A stretch of 64,000 nucleotides of DNA from Mesostigma viride (Eukaryota; Streptophyta; Mesostigmatophyceae; Mesostigmatales; Mesostigmataceae). This document shows positions 45,799 to 54,498 of the stretch, in pieces. Location: NCBI GenBank assembly GCA_009746045.1, contig RPFO01000086.1, positions 723,732-787,731 of the forward strand. The letters are read 5' to 3'. The position numbers and the translations under genes were made by a program. Below the pieces are notes generated by a model. The model had not been told where the DNA came from and searched no databases. It worked only from the letters and a program-made list of their open reading frames with translations. Position 1 is the stretch's first letter; each line of letters opens with the position of its first letter.

Positions 45799-45969
45799 AT
45801 GGAGTACCTTAAGGATCCGAGATACGTAGCGAATCCGTTTAACAGAGTCACTTTGATTTTCGATACCCCTGCGATGGTTGATAAAGGTCTGGCGACTGGA
45901 TTGCCGGCTAGGAAAGGCCCGTTGATGGAACCAAGATTTCAGTATCCGTTGCCAACCTCAAAAAAATAG
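45799..45969 (+). CDS. Short ORF downstream of the capsid gene
   Basis: 56 codons from MEYLKDPRYV to LPTSKK, 30 bp after the capsid stop and 26 bp before the Ig-like fibre gene, on the same strand. Composition is ordinary, with Pro and Lys at the end. It could be a small virion component; evidence is position and an open frame only. Confidence 0.4.
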   Translation: MEYLKDPRYVANPFNRVTLIFDTPAMVDKGLATGLPARKGPLMEPRFQYPLPTSKK

Positions 45970-45994
45970 TGTCAGTTTATAGTATGTCAGCAGC

Positions 45995-47678
45995 ATGTCT
46001 TTCGATTACGGTGTCTGTCCTGCTTTGATTAATAAAAAGAAGCGCGTTGTCGCGCCTTCCGTAACATTAACGACCACAACCGGAACATATCCTAGCGCGT
46101 CTCCAATTACAGTTACAGCGACGTTCAGCCAGCCTGTCACGGGGTTCGCCTTAGACGATATCATCATCGTCAACGGGGCCATTGCCAGCCTGACCGGCAG
46201 CGGGGCGTCGTACACCTTCCAAGTGACGCCAACGACCGCATATTCGCCGACTACAGTAGGCGTCGGAGCAGGGGCAGTGATCAACTTGAAGGGGGCACGG
46301 AACAAAGCCTCGACTCCATTGGTCTTCACGTACTCGCCCCCTCCAACGGTGACCCTCGCGACGACCGCGGGCTCGACGCCGTCCTCGACACCCGTGGACG
46401 TGACCGCCACGTTCAGCACGTCCGTCACGGGGTTCTGGTTGGGCGATATCACGGTGACAAACGGGACAGCCGCCAACCTGACCGGCAGCGGGGCGTCGTA
46501 CGCCTTCCAGGTGACGCCGACGACAGCTTACACCGCCACGAGTGTCAATGTTGGCGCTGGAGTTGTCGCGGACGCTTCGATGGGAACCGCCAACGCGGCT
46601 TCCAATACTGATGCTGTCCTTCACGTACGCCCCTCAGCCCACCGTCACGCTGTCGACATCCGCGGGGTCCACTTCCGCCTGGAGTTTCATATCCGCGACG
46701 GCGACTTTCAGTCGAGCAGTGACCGGTTTTGCATTGGGCGACATCACGGTGATAAACGGGACAGCTTCCAATTTGGTAGGCAGCGGGGCGTCGTACACGT
46801 TCAACGTGACGGCGACAACGGCCAATTCCGCCACGTCCTTCAGCATCGGCGCAGGGGCCGCGACAGACACAGTGTTCGGGACCGGCAACTCAGCTTCGAA
46901 CTCGCTATCGTTCACGTTTACCCCATACAACCCCGCCACCGACTCGGCCCTGTATGCGTGGTACGACCCAACGGACTCTTCGACGCTCTATAGCAACACC
47001 AATTTTACCACCCTCGCCACGACTTCGGTACGGGGTATGAAGGACAAGAAGGGGACCCAGCACTTACTGTGCTTCACCACCAATGCGCCGACCATCGACG
47101 ATACAAGCCTAAACTCTAAGCGGTCTCTTCAGTACAGTTACAGTTTGCGTAACGGGCTCCAGAGCGACGGTTTTTTTTGGGGTCGTCCGCAAAACACTAT
47201 GATCGTCGTCGCAAAATCAAACACCCCGAGCGTTTACCCTCGCGGGTCAGGTAGTAGCGTGAAAGGTCTTGTTGTCGGTGCTCAAAGTAATTACGGACTG
47301 GGCATCTGCAACAACTGCGACGATTACAAGTTTTATGCGCTTTTGGGTACGGACGGAGCCAAACAACCGATCTGCACGAATGCAGAGTTTTACGACGGCC
47401 GGGCGCACGTGATGGCAGTGTCGTGTGACCTAGGAAGCACGCCAAAAACGTCCATCACCAGATTTGATGGTAGAGATGGTGGGGCGTACACCGGTACGGC
47501 GGTACAGAATCCAGGAAGGATTTGTGTTGGCGCGGATATAGATTGGAGCACTCGTAACTGGGACGGATGGACCGGCGAGATCCTGATCTACAGCACCGCC
47601 AAGACCGCGGCCGAGCTCGAACAGATCCGAGGTTATCTAGTGCACAAATGGGGCACGCCTGCCGCAATACCAGCATAG
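45995..47678 (+). CDS. Fibre-like protein with three bacterial Ig-like repeats and a C-terminal LamG-like domain
   Basis: Two frames (45995-46993 and 46542-47678) are one gene of about 560 residues broken near 46600. Three repeats of about 90 residues share TVTLxTxxG, TATFSxxVTGF, DIxVxNG and GSGASYxFxVT, the pattern of bacterial Ig-like (Big) repeats. The C-terminal 230 residues start ALYAWYDPTDSSTLY and include WDGWTGEILIYSTAKT and LEQIRGYLVHKWGTP, as in concanavalin/LamG-like carbohydrate-binding domains. A host-attachment fibre fits domains and position, and the Ig repeats suggest bacterial ancestry. Confidence 0.75.
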
Positions 47679-47720
47679 ATAGTCGCCGAACTATTATCTC
47701 TCGTAACATGTGATAAAGAC

Positions 47721-48233
47721 ATGGACTATCCCACATATTACCAATACGTCGTCGACTTCAAAGGGATGACGCCGACGATTGACGGCAGAACCGGGCTGTG
47801 TTATTTCAACGTCAAACCAGACCCACGTGCTCCTGTCATCGACAGCACCTGGCGCGGTGGTGCTCATTGGGTTGGATTTGATTTCGTCGAGAACCGAGAT
47901 AATTACAAGATCATCGGCCTAGTGTCTCCTAGTTTCCTTGGAGGCGAGCAAAACCCGGGGGAATGCGTCGTTCTGTGCTCTGAACAGATGGAAATCGGCG
48001 GAGAAGGTATACCTCTGTACGAATTCTCGCCGAACGCGCATTCGTTCTATAACCTCAAGGACCCATACCTGTTCAGGCACGGAGGACAGTTGGTGATCGG
48101 TCTAGTTCACATCGACAGAGAGGAAGAGGATACCGACAACTACAAACCAGTTGGGAGTTTCCGATCGTTTGTGTGCATCTTGCGTTTCGAGAAGGTCCGC
48201 GGATTCGATTCGTGTAAATGCCATCACAAGTAG
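47721..48233 (+). CDS. Hypothetical PLV protein
   Basis: An intact 170-residue frame, MDYPTYYQYVV to CKCHHK. Mixed alpha/beta composition, no transmembrane segment, a C-terminal Cys/His cluster (CKCHH). It follows the fibre gene on the same strand by 43 bp. Family not recognised. Confidence 0.6.
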   Translation: MDYPTYYQYVVDFKGMTPTIDGRTGLCYFNVKPDPRAPVIDSTWRGGAHWVGFDFVENRDNYKIIGLVSPSFLGGEQNPGECVVLCSEQMEIGGEGIPLYEFSPNAHSFYNLKDPYLFRHGGQLVIGLVHIDREEEDTDNYKPVGSFRSFVCILRFEKVRGFDSCKCHHK

Positions 48234-48340
48234 ACAGGATTAACGCGTAACGACTCAGTGTAAATGGTGCATGTTATCGTATTTCGATTAATAAATTATC
48301 TTACATGAATCTATAAAACGTTTCCAGCATCTTCGTTACC

Positions 48341-48710
48341 ATGAATGACATTCTGAATTGCATCGAGGCCTGCAAACCGGGCAGTGGCGGGTACATCCAG
48401 ATCGAGCGGCACGCGGCGGTCCGTTAACGCCGCAGAAGTCGCGCGAGTTTCTTGCACCGTCGCCGGAAAGCCCGACCCATACGAGGATAATTACAATCTC
48501 GAATTAGACCAACTAGACGATCCACGCATCTTCTCATCGGCTGCTGTGTGCGCCTTGGAAGACGACTCGACTCTGGACGAAATTATCAAGGCGTGCGAGG
48601 ACTTGGTTGTTGTGTCCATAATGGCCGGCTGCGTCACCGGCAGACAATCCATTTCCTCGTCGACATTTGACCAAGTGAAGGAACGACTGCAGCTCCTGAG
48701 AGGCGATTGA
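48341..48710 (+). CDS. Small hypothetical PLV protein (probable one-base frameshift)
   Basis: An ATG at 48341 opens MNDILNCIEACKPG, which soon stops. A second frame from about 48384 continues to 48710 (NAAEVARVSC … VKERLQLLRGD). Removing one G from CCGGGC near 48380 would join them into about 122 residues. The end is helical. It is the last gene before the right TIR. Confidence 0.5.
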
Positions 48711-48742
48711 CACCCCGCTCCTCTCTCGCGAGGACGCAGGAA

Positions 48743-48972
48743 TCCGCAGGAACGCGCAGGCGATCAGGCGTGTGTTTGCGTGTGTGTTTTTTCTTGCGTT
48801 TTTCTCTCAAACGTCTCTCTCTCTCGGGTATCGGCATGATGAGCTCGATATAGTCGGGTTCTGCTCAACTTTAGATTATAGTTTGTAATAAAATCTGAGC
48901 AGAACCCGGCACCCCTCTTAAAGCTGTCTCGAGTATCGAACAAAAAACAAACAAACCACACACAAAAAACAC
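48743..48972. mobile_element. 230-bp insertion with 15-bp target duplication in the right TIR
   Basis: CGCGAGGACGCAGGA occurs at 48728-48742 and 48973-48987, while the left TIR has it once. The inserted piece ends in an A/C-rich tail (CAAAAAACAAACAAACC) and contains a hairpin (CGGGTTCTGCTCA … TGAGCAGAACCCG, 48857-48909). Long duplication plus A-rich tail suggest target-primed retroposition. Confidence 0.7.
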
Positions 48973-49317
48973 CCGCGAGGACGCAGGACTCGCACGAAAG
49001 TTTCGCGAATTTCCCAGCCGAGGGCCGGATTTTCAGCGATCCGGGTGCGCGCTGGCTCGTGAGCTGGATTTCTCGATGTTCCGCGTGTTACTCAACTTTT
49101 GCAAGGTTTTTGTATAAAAGTTGAGCAGCACGCGGAACCTTCTCCCCAAGTTCTCAAGCACTCTCACTGCCCGCGATCGGGAAAAACAGAGGTCGTATTT
49201 TTTGGGGTCGATGCGAATCGCGCGTTTCCCACAAACGACCCCAGCCGTCCACGGAGGCCCCGCGCGTTCTGCGGTTGGTGTGTGGCGTGGGGTGGGCGGT
49301 GGTTGATGGTTCTGTCA

Positions 49318-49384
49318 GAATAGGCAAAATTGGCCAGAAAGTATTAGTACTGTCTTCAAATTCTCTGGCCAATTTTGCCTATTC
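49318..49384. repeat. TIR hairpin 1 (right copy)
   Basis: GAATAGGCAAAATTGGCCAGA pairs with TCTGGCCAATTTTGCCTATTC. Two stem positions differ from the left copy on both arms, preserving pairing. Confidence 0.9.
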
Positions 49385-49572
49385 CACACAACCCCTCACA
49401 CATTGACGCGGTGACGGATGCTAGCATTTCTACGGCCTCCTAAAGCCCCGCGACCCCCGAGCCTGGGTTGGCAGGGGTCGGGAAGGCGTGGCTGCACTGT
49501 GACAGGTGTCAGTAGCAAACCAAAACCCAATATTTTATCACTCAAGTTATCACTCAATCATCATCACTCAAG

Positions 49573-49676
49573 AATGGCTCCCCGGTACCCCACACGGCCC
49601 CATCACTCAATGAGGGGCTATATATATATAGCCCCTCATTGAGTGATGGGGCCGTGTGGGGTACCGGGGAGCCATT
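49573..49676. repeat. Perfect 104-bp palindrome at the right end of the PLV
   Basis: The terminal 52 bases of the TIR (AATGGCTCCCCGGTACCCC … GGGGCTATATA) are followed directly by their inverse complement. The left end has only one arm (10935 onward). Confidence 0.9.
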
Positions 49677-49779
49677 ATATATATTAAAAATATAATTACT
49701 TACAGCAGAGTGAAATCACTCAAACCAAAGCAAACGCCCAGCTATAAACCTATATACAGAGCCATGTCAAAGCTCTATA
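49676..49779. mobile_element. ~100-bp TA-flanked element, second copy
   Basis: Almost the same as 13915-14016. Its first 40-45 bp are also related, in inverse orientation, to the sequence just outside the left TIR (about 10890-10935). Confidence 0.75.
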
Positions 49780-49817
49780 CTACGATAAGACCAATGGAAA
49801 CGCCTAACGGGAGGAAC

Positions 49818-51218
49818 CTAATAGCCCTGCTGCACCGCAAAATCAGCCCGCGTACGGCGGAGCATGATGTCAGCCATGGCCCGAGTCAGCGCCACCGACA
49901 AGCGCTGACGCCAATATGACGTCCAGGTCCGCGCCGACCATGGGGCCCGCTGGCCCTCCAGGTCCAGCCGGTCCTCCCGGAGCCGGCAACACTCCTTGAA
50001 GAAGGCGGAGGTCAGGGGCCCCATGGCCCCAAACTCCTCCAGGACAAAGGGCACCACACGATGGTGCCCGACGTCGCCGTAGGCCAGGAGCTTGGCCCGC
50101 TCCGCCCGGTCCGCCGTGTAACCTGCCGTGAGGGAGGCCCCAGCCACGTGGCTAAGAGCCAAGGGCCGCGCCACCGAAACGTCAATAAGCAGATGCCGGC
50201 CACCCCCCTCAAAGTCCAGCACCACGATGTCAGGCCGGTGGTTGGGGGAATAGAAGGCAGCGCCATCCGCATCCTCGGACCGGATGTTCGCGTGGGGGAA
50301 AACCGACCGAATCATGGCGAGCACCACCGTCAGGAGGACAGTGTGCAAATACAAATACCAATTCTGATTCTGTTGGCCCCCCATGCAGGAAAGGTAGTGA
50401 GTCCCCGTGGGATCCAGCGGCTGCCCACAGCTACCACAAGGCCGCCCGGCCGGAACAAGAGGCTGCGGGGCAAATAGCTGGTGCCGGAGCGCCACCGAGT
50501 AGTGGCTGGGAGCCAAGGCGAATGGGGGGGCCATGGGAAGAGCACGAAGGTACGCCGAGCCCACACTCCGCAAGGAAAGCGAGAACAGCCACGCACGTCC
50601 CTGGGCGTTGAGGTCCGCGAAAAGAGCAATCCAATCAGCCGTGTGCAGAATACCCGCGTAGGTTTTCTGGTGTTTATCGATGACGCGAGCAGGGAATGCG
50701 GCGGGAGATTGAACGGAGGCGACCGAGGGAGTGCCGCGAGGGAGGTGGCGCTGTACCGCCTGAGCGGCACGGACGGGAGAACAGGCCTGCTGGATCTCAG
50801 CATAGGCCTCCTGGATGGCGGTGACGAAGGGCAAAGGGCTGCTGGGGTCCAGGAGGTCAGGCGCTGCTGTTGCAAAAAGGGGCAGGAGCCGGCAGCTTTC
50901 CGCCCACGACTGAGCGACGGAGCCCAAAAATGCTGCTGGGGCCAGCCGGGCGGCACGAGTCAGACCGCAGCCACCCATCCGTGCAGGCAGGGAGGCAATG
51001 CGAATAGCATGTGGCGGGAGGTCGGGGCCCGGGACCAGCTGCGCCAAGGCCGACTGGATGCGTTCGTCGTGGCCCTCGGCGGCCAGCCGGACCTGAGCCG
51101 GAAGAGCGCCCCGGAGCCAGTGAACGACGCGAGGGTGAGCGCAAAACCACAGAAGCAGACCCTTGGTCTGCGAATCATGAAGGCGCGCAATCAAGGGCAG
51201 TACCTCAGTGCGTGCCAT
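49818..51218 (-). CDS. LINE-like C-terminal protein: CCHC finger and restriction-like endonuclease
   Basis: The frame opens at 51245, but MARTEVLPLIARL (51218) is the likelier start. No RT palm motifs are present. Residues near 270-295 hold CGSCGQPLDPTGTHYLSC (C-x2-C-x8-H-x4-C). They are followed by a PD-(D/E)xK pattern (RPDIVVLD … HLLIDVSVARP). That pair is the C-terminal arrangement of R2/CRE-type LINEs. The final part (AERAKLLAYGDVGHHRVVPFVLEEFG) is typical of transposon-derived RT-tail proteins in plants and algae. It is a 5'-truncated LINE or a stand-alone tail protein. Confidence 0.7.
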   Translation of the reverse strand: MARTEVLPLIARLHDSQTKGLLLWFCAHPRVVHWLRGALPAQVRLAAEGHDERIQSALAQLVPGPDLPPHAIRIASLPARMGGCGLTRAARLAPAAFLGSVAQSWAESCRLLPLFATAAPDLLDPSSPLPFVTAIQEAYAEIQQACSPVRAAQAVQRHLPRGTPSVASVQSPAAFPARVIDKHQKTYAGILHTADWIALFADLNAQGRAWLFSLSLRSVGSAYLRALPMAPPFALAPSHYSVALRHQLFAPQPLVPAGRPCGSCGQPLDPTGTHYLSCMGGQQNQNWYLYLHTVLLTVVLAMIRSVFPHANIRSEDADGAAFYSPNHRPDIVVLDFEGGGRHLLIDVSVARPLALSHVAGASLTAGYTADRAERAKLLAYGDVGHHRVVPFVLEEFGAMGPLTSAFFKECCRLREDRLDLEGQRAPWSARTWTSYWRQRLSVALTRAMADIMLRRTRADFAVQQGY

Positions 51219-51245
51219 TATATATATGTGTGGCTGTGCATGCAC

Positions 51246-52047
51246 GCAAATACTACAGTAGTATACAATTAATGCATGTAGTATGTTTGCATGGTGCGAT
51301 GCTATGTGAATATAGTGAGCTGCATGTGACTACAGGTGTGTGACTCGTGGTGTGCATTAATTAATTAATTAACTGAATTAATTAATTAATATTAATTAAT
51401 CTCGTGTCCCCGTTGGGGGACCACGGACGGCACTGAAGTCCCCAACTAAGATAGTGCATGTGGTGTGCATAATGTGCACACACTTGCAGATGCACATGCA
51501 TCTGCAAGTGTGCATAGTACTGTCACAATTGTGTATATTTCCAGGAATAGTTGTCTCACTTAATAACTGAAATTTGCCGGGACCGTGCAGTGGGCCATGC
51601 AGCATGGGGCCAACATGTTAAAAAAGGCCAGCACTAACTATAGGGGACCATGCAGTGGGCCAGCATAGGGCCAACATATTAAACACATCATCAATTCAAA
51701 TACCACACATGTGGTAGTTGACTATTGCATGCTGCCCTTGCCATGGTGCAACTGTTTTCTGCAGGCTCATAAACAACACCTCACTAGTCACAGACAATCA
51801 GTCTTGATAAATGTGTGCGCTATAGTGTAGAAGCCATGCATCAAAGCATTGCTATTGAGCCTCAAGCGGTGTGCAGATGAGACCTCCCACCATCCACCAA
51901 CTCCCGGTCGCCTGAGCCCTGGCATATTATGGCCAGTGGCCACCCAGCAAATGGAAAGCCATGACCAGGAGCTAGCAGGGCTCTACGGCCTCTACCCCAC
52001 TCAGTGAGTCGGCATCAATCCTTTAGGTGCGAGCTCACATTAAAGCT
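51246..52047. other. AT-rich spacer with TTAA repeats
   Basis: ATTAATTA repeats near 51354-51400 and a hairpin around 51480-51515 (GCACACACTTGCAGATGCA and complement). CCATGCAGTGGGCCA-type motifs occur twice near 51590-51660. No gene supported. Confidence 0.6.
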
Positions 52048-53105
52048 TTACTCCCATGGAATAACCGTGTTCTGATCGTCGTAATCCTTGATGGCGTCAA
52101 TCGCGCGGAGGTTGTGGTGCACGTAGATGAGGCGGTTGTGGTTGACATGCGTCAGGCGGTTTCGCTTGAGCGACTTGATCCAGCCGGCTTCGCTGTTGAC
52201 ACGCTCGACAGAGCCCGAGGAGACCGGCTGGGCCAGCACCTTGATCGCCACCTCCTGCAGCTTGCGGGCGTGGAGCCGCCCCAGGTGCGCCACCACTGGT
52301 ACGGCACCATGCCCGGCGCCTGTGCCTGCCTCTTGCAGTCGCTCTGTGCAAATGCACCCTGCTGGTCGGTGTATTGCTCGTACTGCTTGATGGCCAGGTC
52401 GAAGGCTGCCTTGTCGCCCAGATGAATCTTGTCAATGCACGCGTGGAGGCCATCTGTCACCTGAGCAGGAGAGGGATAGTACGATGGGGGAAATAGTGGC
52501 AGTGCAATTAAGGATTGCAAAGAGGTTAGAGGACGTCTATTCAGGAACTGACAACGAAGGCTTCAGCCCTTCAATACCAATTTCCCACACATTGCTCAAA
52601 AGCCAAAATTAGCCATGGACTAATAATTATAGCGTGCCATGAAGAAAAATAAGAATTACTTAGCCATTTACTCACTTCCTTGATGGTATATTGTGCGTGG
52701 TCAGGGCCCCAGTACTTGGGATTGAGCGCGTAGCCAGCGGCGTGGATGATGGAATGCATGTAATCCCAGCGCCTGCGCACGAGGACCTGCAGCTGCTTGG
52801 ACAGGTCTTTGTGCAGCCCGCGAATGTCTTGCACAGCTATGAGGAGCGATCGTACATCATGTAGTACAGCTCGCCTGTTGCTGGCTTGTCGCCGTCGAAA
52901 ATCTTGAGCACGAGCTTCATGGGCTTGAAAATGTCAACGAGCATGCGCACGCCGGACCAGAACTGCGGGCTGCCCACAATATCCTGGACCTGCGTGAACG
53001 CGGGCCACCACTTCTGCGCCTCGGCATACTTCACCAACCCTTCGTCCTCGAAGGTGACCATGAGCCGGGTCTTGGCGTCGTGAACGCTCTCCGCCGAGTA
53101 AAACC
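52048..53105 (-). pseudogene. hAT-superfamily transposase, C-terminal exons (frameshifted)
   Basis: Reading leftward, the blocks are FWSGVRMLVDIFKPMKLVLKI, RRRWDYMHSIIHAAGYALNP, QYTIKE, an intron, VTDGLHACIDKIHLGDKAAF, PYQWWRTWG and the dimerisation signature KVLAQPVSSGSVERVNS … KRNRLT. This is the order of DUF659/hAT-C proteins. The intron (52675-52461) has GTGAGT and CTCAG borders. Frameshifts are near 52855 and 52270. The upstream exon appears to begin at a splice acceptor near 53105; the N-terminal half was not found. Confidence 0.8.
52461..52675 (-). other. Spliceosomal intron in the hAT-like gene
   Basis: The donor AAGGAA/GTGAGTAA and acceptor CCTGCTCAG/GTGACAG bracket 215 bp with stops in frame. 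Its removal joins two conserved hAT blocks. Confidence 0.75.
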
Positions 53106-53741
53106 TGAAGCAGCAATGCCATGAAAAAATGATGCCATCGTCACAACTGTGAAAATGGAATTAGTAACACGCCAACAACAGTATGATTGTGTCTCAATTA
53201 ACCCTTGGATGGTACTAGTACCTATTTCTAGTTACCAGTTTTACTCGTAACTACAAATAGTGACCAGTTTTAGAACTAAGCTGGCGCGAATGGGTGGTCC
53301 CACGCGGAATGGGGTAGATTTTTGCAAGAAAAAAACGCTAATTTCAATCGTCCGAAAACCGGACATTGCGCCGAAATTCTTGCCGAAAATTTGGCAGCCG
53401 AGCGAATTTTTTGCCGGACGGACTTTGCGCCGAAATTTTTTGTCTGCCGTGCTTCGAACTCAACCGACTCCTGCTGTTGCGTGCACTTTGTCCGATGCCT
53501 GCAGGCCACGCACGAATTTTGCGACCGAAATATGACGACTAGACAAGTTTATCGACGACCTACATGACGATCAATTGCCACTTTTGAAGTCCTTGGCTTG
53601 CTAGCAGCTTTTGATTATCAATGCCGGGAACAAAATTGCCAAAATTTTTTATTGAATCAGTACATATATGTGCACATGTCCGTAATTTTATCATTCTCAA
53701 TTTTGACATTGTCGGAGTATTTGACAACTTAGGCATTGCGC
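53106..53741. other. Spacer with GCCGAAATTTT repeats, no gene
   Basis: Imperfect repeats of GCCGAAATT(C/T)TTGCCG lie around 53370-53440. Both strands lack a convincing frame. Confidence 0.5.
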
Positions 53742-54344
53742 CTAGAAAAAGGTGCCCCATCCGTCGATGTCAAAATCGCCGAAGGAGTACACTCCCTGGT
53801 ACTGGTCTCCCCTGTAGTTGGGAGGCTCGCCTGTATACATTTTGGTGTTCCACTTGGCCCCGCCGTTCTCCGCAGCAGCAAGAAACTCCTGCTGGGCCTC
53901 AGCCCTCAGGCGCATCATTGATACATTGGGAGAGCCCGGAATTTCCGTGCTCTCCACCACCACTCTCGCCTGATTGTCAGGCACGCATTGGTAAGCAGGG
54001 TTCAAATCTGAATCGGGTGGCACCAGATCGATCATGCCATTGCCGAACGCAATGACACCTGCACCCCACTGTGCAGAAGGTCCGAGCAACTCTACATCAA
54101 TTCTGATGTTTGCAGCGTGCTCATTTTTGTCGACCATCACATAGGTATGCTGAGAACCGAAAATATCGCTCTGCTCCATTTGTGACAGTGTTAAATTTCG
54201 GCAAGCTTGGCTGCTTGCAATCGACAGGAAATTGGTGACCCCGACAGCCAGACGCGCAAGGGTTATCACTGCAGGTAGAACCCAAAATTTGTCGATAAGG
54301 AGTAATGGAAGGGCACGACCACCAGTCACTACTATTCGCTTCAC
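53742..54344 (-). CDS. Hypothetical ORF
   Basis: 200 codons, with a hydrophobic N-terminal stretch (LPAVITLARLAVGVTNFL) and a tail rich in Gly, Asp and aromatic residues (FGDFDIDGWGTFF). It could belong to the neighbouring transposon on the same strand. No family recognised and no splice evidence. Confidence 0.35.
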   Translation of the reverse strand: MKRIVVTGGRALPLLLIDKFWVLPAVITLARLAVGVTNFLSIASSQACRNLTLSQMEQSDIFGSQHTYVMVDKNEHAANIRIDVELLGPSAQWGAGVIAFGNGMIDLVPPDSDLNPAYQCVPDNQARVVVESTEIPGSPNVSMMRLRAEAQQEFLAAAENGGAKWNTKMYTGEPPNYRGDQYQGVYSFGDFDIDGWGTFF

Positions 54345-54498
54345 CGGACACCTTTTTCAGCTTCCGGTTAAAATTCAGCAAGAGCAGCGGCGATTAGATA
54401 CTAAATATTGCATGCGTTATTGGTTCGTACCGTACCCAGACAAAAATTGTACTAGTGACGCAATTGTACTAGGCGGCATGACAACTGCGCCCGGCAAA

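Larger units (their letters stand above)
10935..49626. mobile_element. Integrated polinton-like virus, split by nested retrotransposons
   Basis: Terminal inverted repeats of several hundred bp bound a gene set typical of polinton-like viruses: tyrosine recombinase, AEP primase-helicase, A32/FtsK-like packaging ATPase, penton-like and double-jelly-roll capsid proteins, and fibre-like proteins. Subtracting the 1771-bp element, the copia element with its internal gypsy element, and their target duplications leaves about 18.5 kb, a normal PLV size. Right-arm genes from 39270 on are all on the plus strand; left-arm genes and the ATPase are on the minus strand. No DNA polymerase, maturation protease or retroviral-type integrase was found. 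The assignment rests on the combination of motifs and gene order. Confidence 0.85.
48713..49626. repeat. Right terminal inverted repeat of the PLV
   Basis: Inverted counterpart of 10935-11791. It carries single copies of both hairpins (49078-49138 and 49318-49384) and a 230-bp insertion at its inner end. It ends in CTCAATGAGGGGCTATATATA. Confidence 0.9.
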
